From contig BGKB01000109.1 of NCBI GenBank assembly GCA_003116975.1, positions 186,001-250,000 of the forward strand: a DNA stretch of 64,000 bases. The letters are read 5' to 3'. The notes beneath the pieces are model-generated. The model saw only the letters and a program-made list of their open reading frames with translations. It was not told the DNA's origin and ran no database searches. This DNA comes from Aurantiochytrium sp. KH105 (taxonomy: Eukaryota > Sar > Bigyra > Thraustochytrida > Thraustochytriidae). Shown here piece after piece: positions 49,714 to 58,421 of the stretch. Positions within the stretch are counted from its first letter, which is position 1, and each line of letters starts with the position of its first letter. The position numbers and the translations under genes are program-made.

Positions 49714-50429
49714 ATCGAGAGATGGCCAGCCCTTCTCTCACGTCTTTGCCCCCTCCCTCCACAGAAAAAAAGCGTTTGGTCCAAAGCAATCAATCAACAC
49801 ACACGAGAAGTCAAGCAATCACTTGACCACGACCGAACCATGGAGCGAGTCCGCGGGTCTGCGCTCGCACTGCATTGCCGTCCTTTACCCCTGCCAAGTC
49901 CAGGAAAATGAAGCGATGCTTTGCGCAGCCAGACATCTGCTGTTCCGCAACGCACCAGGGTCAGCCTTACGCTGACCGCGACGCTCGTGCGCAAGCGCGG
50001 AACAGGGCAGTGTATCTCAACAAAATCTAAACACAAGCACACAGACGCCTACGCCAGCTTGCTTGCGCAGCCGCCTCTGCCTGCTTTAGGAGTCGAACTC
50101 ATCAAATCTGCTCGCGTCGCGCTTTGTTTGCGTTGCGCGCGTGCAGTTCACATCGACCGCAGAGGCCCCTGTGCTCAAGCAGCTACTAAACTCACAAAGC
50201 ATTTTGATGTCATTCTTTCTCAAACCAAATCTCCTCATCTCATTCATGATTCGATTTCTCCTATACTGTTCGTTCACTCTACGTCATGTTCTTTCTCTTG
50301 CCGCCGTCCGTCTATTGGCTCATAAAATGCCCGTGCGATCAGGGTAGTACGCGCAGCGCGCACCCCCAATTTAAAAAAAAATCTCCTCTTCAGCACGCCG
50401 AAGCTTTGGACGAAGCAGGGTAAACAGAC
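49714..50429. other. Intergenic region, no gene seen
   Basis: Between the Mpv17-like and site-2 protease genes. Open frames are short. I see no repeats of note. Confidence 0.65.
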
Positions 50430-51593
50430 ATGTCAAAGTTCGCGCGATGGCTTGGGCAGGCATGGTTTCTCGGCGGATCCATCATTGTCTGCGCCTTTGC
50501 AGTGGCTAGCCTCGCTGCCGAGGTGCACAGACTTCCCGGCCGTTCAGAGACTCGGGCAAATAAAGTCCACGCGTTTCGCCATGACGTGAGGAAAGTTCAC
50601 CACGACGAAAACGACGACCTTACCGCTGCGCTCGCAACAGCGCTCCATGAACTCCTTCTACCGGTCCATGAGATGAGTACCCTCATGCTCTCCCTGCCAA
50701 TGACTCGCTCGCTTCCTTGTCTCGCTGCAGCACTGGTACTCGTCCTCGGCGCGCAGTAAGTCGCATCTTTCTTTTCCAAGCGTGCCGCCTCCGTGAAACA
50801 CGAGACTCACATGCCTTCTCATCCCATACTCACACTTAGCGAGCTTGGGCATTGTCTTGCTGCACGCGCATTCGGACTCAAAGCGCACATTAGGCTCGTT
50901 AGCGCTCTCGCGGCCGAAACACGACTTGACGAGACAACATTTCGAGCTAAACCACTCTACGCGCAAGTGTCCATCGTTCTCGCCGGTGTATATCACAATC
51001 TTGTGACACTGGTCGCTATCAGCGCGCTCGCACTTGCGTTGAAGCGCGCCGCGCCTCCTCTGCCTCGGTCAGATCTCAATTTTGTCGTGGTCGCCTTGCC
51101 AAACCAAGGCCCTCTTCAAATGGCAGGCCTCGCGCACGGAATGCTCGTCTCTCGAATAAATAACATTCCAATCCGTGATTTATATCAGGATGATGCCATT
51201 GGTGAAAGATTAGCAACACTCTTCCCGGCTCGCTTTGAAGCGCTGACAGCCACAAACACCGATTTCCAAGACTCTTGCCCACGAATAATAGTCTCACGGG
51301 ATGGACCCGCAATGGCGCTTACATTTCCCGGCAAACAAACATATGTACATGCTCTACAAGATGTAGCATTGCATAATGCTGACAAGACTTCCTGGCCTCG
51401 GTTCTGGCTCATCTCACGGATCGCTCGACACGTGTCGGCTTTGGGGCCGCCGCTTCTCAACATTCTCGATGACCTTCATCTCTTTGCGCGTCTCGTCATC
51501 ACCTTTAGTTTCGGCATGGCGCAGGTCAACTTGCTGCCGATTCCTTTTCTCGATGGTGCACGTCTCTGCAAACTATTTTTCTCGCCGCTCTGA
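50430..51593 (+). CDS. Site-2 protease (MBTPS2-like), two exons
   Basis: Predicted 359-residue intramembrane zinc metalloprotease of the S2P family, which cuts transcription factors such as SREBP and ATF6 within the Golgi membrane. Exon 1 is 50430-50755 and exon 2 is 50840-51593. The 84-bp intron has donor GTAAGT and acceptor TTAG. The zinc site HELGH is built across the junction: the His codon is split between the exons (CA then C), followed by ELGHCLAARAFG. The third ligand motif, NLLPIPFLDG, is near the C-terminus in GMAQVNLLPIPFLDGARL. A PDZ-like insert (LPNQGPLQMAGLAHGMLVSRINNIPIRDL) lies between them, as in S2Ps. Several hydrophobic helices flank these motifs. An AATAAA is at 51638-51643. 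Confidence 0.9.
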
Positions 51594-52089
51594 TGTTCCA
51601 CCTTGGTTGCGTCTTATCAGTAGAGCCCAAAAAGTAAAATAAAGACCAATAGGACGAGATTCTAGCTAGCGACGCTGATCAAGACACAGATCCTCTCTAA
51701 GCTTACTTACACTTGGTTTCCTTTTCTTTGTATGACATGCCAAGGTACAGGATGATCTTCTGGTTGACTGACCTGGCTGGCCAGAAGAAATATCTCTGCC
51801 TTTTCTTCCGCCTACACAATGAATGTAGCTTCACAGCCTTGTCATGATGAAGCCATTAATCAGCCTCGCTGCGCCTTCGCCGCCTGCTCTGATTTGCCCT
51901 GGACCGCTACCCTGGCTAGGATAGCTTGCGGGTCGGCGCATCCTCGGACTCTCGCTTCGGTTTGCCAAGAAATCTCTGTCTTCTCCTTCCTCCAAGCTGG
52001 TCTGACTATGACAGAGTCAAGAAGCACATGCATGCAGATCGGCAAACGAAGGAAAAAAGACGCGACGCGAGCTCGACGTGCGCGTCTCG
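51594..52089. other. Intergenic region, no gene seen
   Basis: Contains the S2P polyadenylation signal candidate and the 5' flank of the acid phosphatase gene. Confidence 0.65.
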
Positions 52090-54075
52090 ATGAAGAAGTC
52101 CCGCGCCGCGCTGCCGCTGGCGTTGGCGGCGCTGTGCCTGGCTGCGCTCGCAGCGCCAACCCCTGTCGCCGCTGCCTCGCTCCGCGTGCCCGAAGAGGTC
52201 GAGACCTTGCTCCTCGGCGGCCGCGGCGGCCCGGACGGGGGCGGCGGGGCAACGGGCTTGCTGGACGCGAGCAGGGTCCCGCAAAGATGCCGCGCTCCAC
52301 CGACGCCCTGGAGAGAAGCCCTCCTGTCCTGGAAAGAGATTTCCCTATACGCGATACCGCGACTCGACGTGCTCAGCAAGAAAGTCGTCGATGAAAGCAA
52401 CGAAATCGAGATCGAGGTCGCATGGTCCTCACTCTCCTTTCTTACCAAACATGACTGGGTTGGTGTCTTTGCGTGCGAGGACGTCAAGGAGCCATGCTCG
52501 CCTCTCGGAAAGTATCCTGTTCAATTCAAGCCCCAGACCCACAAACACACCAGCGGCACGGAAAGCTTTCGGATCCTTGTTCGCCCTGGCGTCCAGGGCT
52601 ATCGCGTCGCATACGTGGCCCCCAGCGTCGCACCATATCCCGAGGTCTTGGCCATGTCTCCCATCATCGTTGTCCCAGAGGCTTTGCTGGAGCGCCCTCG
52701 CCACGTGCGCGTTTCTCAAGTCGTCGATGATCCTTCTGCCCTGCGCTTTGTCTGGGCCGTTGCGCCCTCACTCGCCCAAGATCCTGGCGAGTGGCAGGTG
52801 CGCATAGTTGCGCCCAACGGGACGCTTCTTGCAGCTCAGACCCCGCAGAACTCCTTCACGTACTCGCGCGAGGATCTCTGCGAACAGGCCCTCATGCCTG
52901 CTGCCACGGTTGGCTATCTGCAACCTGGAACGCAACTTGTTGCCATTGTGCGCGGCGTCTTTCCCACCGAAGAGCACCCCACCTACGTGATTGAAAACCG
53001 CAAGCGCGGCGTCGCCACGGCACCGCGCCAAGTCCGCGGTGTCCGTCCCCCTCATTCGCGCACCCAAATGGTTGTCTTTGGTGATATGGGCCAGTCCATG
53101 GAGGATATCGACGGCTCTTCGCAGCACAGCTGGGATAATTCTGGTCACGGTGAGATCGGTGCTCATAATACAACCCGGCTTGTGCGCGCGCTGTTGGACC
53201 AATACCCTAACATGGCTCTCGTGAACCACATTGGAGACATTAGCTATGCCACCGGAGCGCTTGCACTCTGGGACAACTTTCTGCACCAAATCGAGAACGT
53301 CTCGGCTACAGCGAGTTACATGACTTGTATCGGCAATCACGAAATGGGCTGGGCCGAGAGCGCCATTCCCGGTACTGACAGTCAGGGCGAGTGCGGCATT
53401 CCTTATGCCACCTTTTTCCCATTCTCTGGACAGCCCGACCTCTCGGCGCGCGCACAAAATGAACCCTTTGACCAACGCGCAAGCGACATTCGTGACCGCC
53501 CCTGGTACTCATTCGATCACGGCTTGGCTCACATTACCATGATCTCAACCGAGCATACGCTTGATCCAGAGTCGCCTCAATATGAATGGATTGAGAACGA
53601 CCTCGCCGCCGTCGACCGCACCAAGACGCCTTGGCTCATTTTCATGGGCCACCGTCCCATGTACGTTTCGTCTGACTTTCAGGGAGATCACGACAAACTC
53701 GCTTTTACGCTTCAAGCCTATATCGAGCCTCTCATGAGCAAGTATGGCGTTGATATGGCGTTTTGGGGTCATCATCACTCGTACCAACGCACTTGTTCCC
53801 ACTTGGTTGGCGGCAAGTGTAGAGACGCTGGCGACGGTGGCGTGCAACACTTTGTCGTTGGGGCGGGTGGCTATGCGTTTTCTCCAATCAGCAAGAAAGC
53901 AGACCCTAAGTTTGTTTTCGCAGAAGACAGAATGTGGGGCGCTGCCCTCGTTGATCTCGTCAACGCCACATCGGCCCGCATCGACTTTCACAATTCCCGC
54001 ACCGAGGATGTCATTGATTCCACCTGGATACATCGTCGGTCCTTTACCGACAACGATCTCGTAGCTCTCCTGTAA
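52090..54075 (+). CDS. Purple acid phosphatase, secreted
   Basis: A 661-residue metallophosphatase with an N-terminal signal peptide (LPLALAALCLAALAAPTPVAAA). A beta-rich N-terminal region to about residue 320 resembles the fibronectin-like domain of plant-type purple acid phosphatases. The five metal-binding blocks are all present: GDMG (about 330), GDISYA (about 381), GNHE (about 415), GHRPMY (about 520) and GHHHSYQR (about 559). This supports an active Fe/metal centre that hydrolyses phosphate monoesters. Sequence near HSWDNSGHGEIGAHNTTRLVRALL is typical of large (PAP27-like) forms. The likely role is phosphate acquisition from organic phosphorus. The frame reaches a GTG four codons upstream; start placed at ATG (MKKSRAA). 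It is convergent with the next gene. Confidence 0.93.
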   Translation: MKKSRAALPLALAALCLAALAAPTPVAAASLRVPEEVETLLLGGRGGPDGGGGATGLLDASRVPQRCRAPPTPWREALLSWKEISLYAIPRLDVLSKKVVDESNEIEIEVAWSSLSFLTKHDWVGVFACEDVKEPCSPLGKYPVQFKPQTHKHTSGTESFRILVRPGVQGYRVAYVAPSVAPYPEVLAMSPIIVVPEALLERPRHVRVSQVVDDPSALRFVWAVAPSLAQDPGEWQVRIVAPNGTLLAAQTPQNSFTYSREDLCEQALMPAATVGYLQPGTQLVAIVRGVFPTEEHPTYVIENRKRGVATAPRQVRGVRPPHSRTQMVVFGDMGQSMEDIDGSSQHSWDNSGHGEIGAHNTTRLVRALLDQYPNMALVNHIGDISYATGALALWDNFLHQIENVSATASYMTCIGNHEMGWAESAIPGTDSQGECGIPYATFFPFSGQPDLSARAQNEPFDQRASDIRDRPWYSFDHGLAHITMISTEHTLDPESPQYEWIENDLAAVDRTKTPWLIFMGHRPMYVSSDFQGDHDKLAFTLQAYIEPLMSKYGVDMAFWGHHHSYQRTCSHLVGGKCRDAGDGGVQHFVVGAGGYAFSPISKKADPKFVFAEDRMWGAALVDLVNATSARIDFHNSRTEDVIDSTWIHRRSFTDNDLVALL

Positions 54076-54243
54076 GTAATTTTTTTTCCATCAGTCGCAG
54101 TCTCGACTGCATCATTGAGGTTTTTTTTAAAAATATCTCAAAAGCTCTGCCGCGCCGCTTGAAAGCGCACGAAAAATGATATAACATGACTTTCCGTCTT
54201 GTCAAAGTTAAACATGCACAACAACACGAGAACATAAACTGTC

Positions 54244-54996
54244 TTACACGAGGCCATACGCAACGAGCACCCGAGGCGGTGTTTCACCCTGTTCGAGAAA
54301 CTGGCTCACGTCACGCGGAACGCGGTCACGCTTCTTGAAAAAAGGAGTCAAGATCGAATGGACGTGGCTTTTGCGATTCACGATGAGCAAAACGATTTCA
54401 TCGTCAATGCGCGCAAGCGATTGCGCAATAATGAAATTGATAAAAATCTCCGTGGGTGTCGTGGAGGTGATCACGAAAAGTACGGCAAAAAACGGCAACG
54501 TGACTGTCTGCACCACGTCCACCAGGACCAGTAGCTGATGCACTCCCTTGCGTACTTGACCGAGGGATCCCAAAAGTCTTGCTGGAAGTTTGAGCAATGC
54601 GACGATAACGCCACCATACACTCGCCAAGACGACCCATTAAAGTAGACTTTGCCCATCTCGTTGACGGCCAGAACCTCACCTCGTCGGCCAACGAGAACT
54701 TCAGACTTGCCTTCGAGGACAGCGAGCAGCGTTGCGTTGACCATGAATGCCTCGTTCAGGTACGGCAGGAGAAATAGCGCCGCCGCTCCGGCCATAAAAT
54801 ACCTGAAAATGCACAAGGAGAGCTCCATGTCCGCGATGCATGTCCACTGCGTGTCGCGAACTTCATACACGTACCATGACATCAATCCGAGCATGATTAA
54901 GTTCACGAACCCTTTCAGCACGACTCCCTCCACGCGGATGTGCGAGCTCCATAGCTGCGCATCGCCGACCTTGCGGCCATCATCCACCTCGTCCAT
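54244..54996 (-). CDS. Multispanning membrane protein, unknown
   Basis: A 250-residue protein with an acidic start (MDEVDDGRKVGDAQLW). About four hydrophobic helices follow: VVLKGFVNLIMLGLMSWYVYEV, IFRYFMAGAAALFLLPYL, WRVYGGVIVALLKLPARLLG (amphipathic) and VVQTVTLPFFAVLFVITSTTPTEIFINFII. The soluble C-terminus is ARIDDEIVLLIVNRKSHVHSI.... Between helices 2 and 3 is a conserved-looking hydrophilic loop (EGKSEVLVGRRGEVLAVNEMGKVYFNG). I do not recognise a family. The C-terminal RIDDEIV after the last helix resembles proteins of unknown function seen in other stramenopiles, but this is only an impression. The start is at the first ATG; the frame extends 25 codons upstream to a GTG. Confidence 0.65.
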   Translation of the reverse strand: MDEVDDGRKVGDAQLWSSHIRVEGVVLKGFVNLIMLGLMSWYVYEVRDTQWTCIADMELSLCIFRYFMAGAAALFLLPYLNEAFMVNATLLAVLEGKSEVLVGRRGEVLAVNEMGKVYFNGSSWRVYGGVIVALLKLPARLLGSLGQVRKGVHQLLVLVDVVQTVTLPFFAVLFVITSTTPTEIFINFIIAQSLARIDDEIVLLIVNRKSHVHSILTPFFKKRDRVPRDVSQFLEQGETPPRVLVAYGLV

Positions 54997-56545
54997 GGTT
55001 GCAGCGCACGAGGTTGCAGGCCTTTCGTGTTTGCAAGTTGTGTTGCTTTGGGCAGCATTTCCAGCGTGCACGTGCTTCTCTTTCTTACTTCACCCAGAAA
55101 ATCTATATATTCAAGTCTGGTAAGCGCAAATCGTACTACTATGATACCTCTCACATGGTCGGATAGTGCACCCGGTTACAAGACTAGTTGGCGGAAAGGG
55201 AGGCGCGCGGAGAAGTCAGGAGCGCACGCAGTGGCCGAGAGTCGCGCGCAATGTACAGCAATGGAGAGAACGATGGTCCAAAGGTGTGGCTCTAGCATTG
55301 TGCGCACCTGAAATGGGGAGGACGGACGTTGGAACCAACTGATTTGACGTCTCGAACATCAAGCACAAAGCGATCCGCAACCTGTCATTGGTGTTAATCT
55401 GCAAAACTAGACCTTCGTCAGTCGTCGTCATCATGATCTCCCCGCAAACGTGACTTTTTTTTTTTCCGCAGGAGGCACCAAGTGCTCGCGCGCACGTCTA
55501 GATTCTATGTGTCACCGTTTTGCAGTATGACGGCAAGCTCGACCGGTACAGTGCGCGCGTGCTGCTCGAAGCCATCTTGGTCGAGAAATGCAATAGTGTT
55601 GCGCATGCTGATGCGTATACTCCATACAACTTATAACTAAGAATGTAAGGCCAGAGCCTCCGAAAGAAGGTCTTCGTTTTGTCGTGGCGCTCACGCCGGG
55701 CGTAGAAGATATGGTGTGCTTCCGGCGAAGCAGCAAGGTAGAGGTGGCCTCGTGAAGAAAAGTTACTTACAGCACCTTTTCTCTCTCTAGTTTTGAGGGA
55801 TTCAAGAACTGTAGAAGACGTTGCTTCAGAGACGTAAAATGCTTCAGCTTGGCCCGAAATTTGCGACGGCTTGGTCTGATATGTAGGGTTTGCACAAGTA
55901 TACATTAACTTGCCTCCTGGTGTCAGGGTGATAGCAACCTCATCATGACGGAACGAGGTAATTGAGCTGATGCTGTCCTTGGCATAGAAATGTCTACGTC
56001 ACTCTCGAGAGAAATTCAAAGACTATATCCTTCAACGCACCAGTTGTGCGTGCATTGTCGTTGGCACAGAAATGCCCAACGCGAGTGTTTCATTGACATC
56101 TGACTAGGTTCTGCTCATGCTGTTTTCTAGTCTTGTTGCTTTTGTGAGCTGCTGCAATCGGCTGCAGACAAGCCCTTCGGGACTCTTGACCTTAGATTTC
56201 TAGAAGAGTTGCTTGAACGCAGCGCAAATCTAATAATCGCCTTTGAATGTTGTTTCAACAACTTATCCCGACTTTCGTTTATCAATGCGTCAATCGTAAA
56301 TGCCCGGAATAGAGCACAACGAAGCAGCCAGCTCGAGTCTTGAGAGGAGCAAAAACGAAAAAAAGCACATGTAAGGGTGAGGAAGGAATCTTGACAGCTT
56401 TCGCAGTGTTCCGTTGATCCGTTGTTCCGTTTTGGCAGTGAATCAACCTCTCAACGCTCGATCAAAGTATCATGAACAACCGTTACTATCTATCTCTATA
56501 ATCAATATTTTACAAGCCGAAACTAGCATAACTTTACCAGAAGAG
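54997..56545. other. A/T-rich intergenic region, right flank of the transposon
   Basis: No supported gene. It contains hairpin sequences at 55910-55998 and 56060-56080. It is also the expected downstream side of the Fanzor gene, where a guide RNA and transposon end would be located. Confidence 0.55.
55910..56080. repeat. Hairpin sequences, one shared with 41.3 kb
   Basis: CCTCCTGGTGTCAGGGTGAT (55910 on) matches 41288 on. It is followed by TTGGCATAGAAATG (about 55978) and by GTTGGCACAGAAATGCCCAAC (56060-56080), a near-perfect hairpin. These last two are related to each other. Confidence 0.5.
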
Positions 56546-57812
56546 TCACTTCGTGCACGAGATGGATTTGATGTAAATATTGCGAGCACCGTTGATGTCT
56601 CTGTCAACAGAGAGACCACAACGATCACAGTTATATCGTGTATTCCCACCAAGATTGCGTTTCACGTATCCGCATCTTGTGCAGGTTTTTGAAGTGTTAC
56701 TCTTCAGGAACGGCCAACGTGTTTCTTACATGTCCGTGGTTTTGAATGAGTCTGTCGTGAAAGCGGCAGTGAGAAAGCATTTGCATCTTGCGTTTCGCAG
56801 TTAGATGGAGCTTGTGTGATTCGAGGATACGCTTGACACCCAATTTACCAACCCGGATTTCTTGAAAGTTGTCCAGAAGAAAGCGAATGATTCTGTCGTG
56901 TGCGTCTTTGAGTTTGTTCTTCATTTTTGCCCGAAGCATTTGCTCTTTGCGCTTGTAGGTCTTCTTTCTATGAATGCGACTTCCAGTCTCTTCATCCCCA
57001 TCCCGGGAGCTTCTGATCTGGTCAATACGCTTTGCCAAGTCGAGCATATTGTAAGACTTGAATTTTCCACGTTTCTCAGAACCAGTCGTACGTGGCAAGA
57101 CGTTGAGTGTTGCGCATAGTTTTGCATCGTTCGAATAGAGTGTTTGAAAGTCACGAGCGCCTGGATCGAGAGTCGCGTCTTTGAAAGGTGCTGGTTTGAG
57201 CTTTTCTCGCTTTTTCTGATATGGAATGATCAGGTACCAACGACCAGGCTCTTCGTAAACGATTTTGCAGTCCTTTTTAATCTTGGGAAGCTTTCGATTT
57301 CGCTTTTTCGAACCTTGACGTTTGTATCGCAGTGGTCCAAATGGTTTAGCTTTGTCGTCAGCATCCAACCTCCACCTATATCGTTTCATGAGGAAGATGA
57401 AGTTGTCGTCAAATGCATTGTTCTTGGCGAACATACACTTTTGAACTGGAATAACACCAAAACCTCGCTTGTCGCGCCTTGACTGAAAGCGCATTTCGAA
57501 CTTTTTCACAGTTCCAGCCTTTTTGTTCGAAAAAGCGGATTTGTAAGCTGCTCCTAGACGACGTAGAGTGTCACCACGCATATGGTATGGAAGACTCTCA
57601 ATCTCGTCATCGAGCTTTCGTTTCTTCTCGACTACACGATTTAACGCTTTACGGGTTGGTCCAAGAAAGTACTTTTTCATCTCCGCAAAATGAGTGCCTA
57701 CATTTCCTTTCTTGATATGCTCAAGAGCCAGGTTCCACAATGCACGTAGTGCGTGGTGAATTTTGGTAAAAATCTGTCTTTGACGAAGTTTTGGTCGCAG
57801 CTTAACTTTCAT
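56546..57812 (-). pseudogene. Fanzor (TnpB-like RNA-guided nuclease), interrupted
   Basis: From MKVKLRPKLRQRQ (ATG at 57812) an open frame of 371 codons runs to 56697. It has the TnpB N-terminal basic region, the ALWNLALEHIKKG start of the family and the RuvC-I Asp in LDPGARDFQTLYS (about residue 216). A basic bridge region (KKTYKRKEQMLRAKMKN) and LGVKRILESHKLHLTAKRKMQML follow. It stops at VPEE-TAA. One extra base at 56696-56699 appears to have turned a Tyr codon into this stop. The other frame continues TSKTCTRCGY, a second CxxC (NCDRCG) and RuvC-III DRDINGARNIY, ending at a TGA at 56546. The zinc finger and last catalytic Asp are thus cut off. The expected RuvC-II Glu would be the one in VPEE, as in IS607-linked forms. 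Confidence 0.88.
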
Positions 57813-58421
57813 CGATCTTATGTCGCTTTCTTCCTCCTCGGCTGCTTCGTTGACCGTGGAGACGACACCCAAAGACAGTGATGATTGAGACGAGGTCTTT
57901 GACGATTTCATCTTGCGGTCCTCCATCGTCATCTTGTCCATTTGGATGGACAACTCGAATTGAGGCTCCTTTGGAAGTGACAATCCACTCGAGCAAGTCG
58001 AATGCGAATCGACAGAGACGGTCTCTATAGGTAACCACGACTTCTTCGAGTTCTCCTTGCATTGCGAGTTCCAGAATGGAACGAAGACCGCGCCTTTTGA
58101 AGTTGATGCCAGACCCAATGTCTCGGATGACTTAGTGTTTGGGGAAGTTTTCTTCGAACCAAGCGACTTTTGTCTGGAGAGGTCGTCTTTCTGCGCTTTG
58201 CTACTGACTCTTGCATAACACAGTCGACGTCGCTCAACTTCCGTTTGCCTAGGAATGTCCGAGTTAATGTCAAAGTCCTCGATACATACTCGTCGGTGTC
58301 CGCCTTTTGTCCTGTAACTTCTGACTTTGTTGTCGATAGCGTAGTTTCGTATTCTATCTCTGTGCAGTCCGAGCCGCAAAGCGGCGACTCCAACGGAGAC
58401 GTAGTGTCGCTCGTCTGACAT
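57802..58421 (-). pseudogene. tnpA: IS607 tnpA (serine recombinase), frameshifted
   Basis: The start at 58421 encodes a MerR-type helix-turn-helix (VGVAALRLGLHRDRIRNYA..., with KGGHRR). The first catalytic block, YARVSSKAQKDDLSRQK, contains the nucleophilic Ser. The frame is then lost by one missing base near 58168-58171. In the shifted frame the sequence continues VAWFEENFPKH, hits a TAA at 58132-58134 where a residue is expected, and goes on VIRDIGSGINFKRRGL, then ELEEVVVTYRDRLCRF. It ends near 57802 with VHPNGQDDDGGPQDEIVKD and ITVFGCRLHGQRS. These blocks match IS607 TnpA along its length. Two lesions make an active recombinase unlikely unless another copy supplies it. Confidence 0.9.

Larger units (their letters stand above)
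56546..58421 (-). mobile_element. Decayed IS607-type element with Fanzor gene
   Basis: The minus strand encodes a serine-recombinase transposase (tnpA, IS607 family) followed by a TnpB-like Fanzor gene. The two genes overlap by 11 bp, exactly as in bacterial IS607. The region is A/T-richer than the neighbouring genes, and its flanks show no terminal inverted repeats, as expected of this family. Both genes carry frame lesions, so this copy is likely immobile. Limits given are those of the coding parts; true ends lie outside. An in-frame open reading frame of 574 codons (56697-58421) joins the tnpA N-terminus to Fanzor. Similar elements are known from other eukaryotes and their viruses (Fanzor type 2). 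Confidence 0.88.

Noticed and set aside
57802-58062. Separate small gene of 86 codons (MQGELEEVVV...)
   Set aside because: It is the C-terminal part of the broken IS607 tnpA, not an independent gene.
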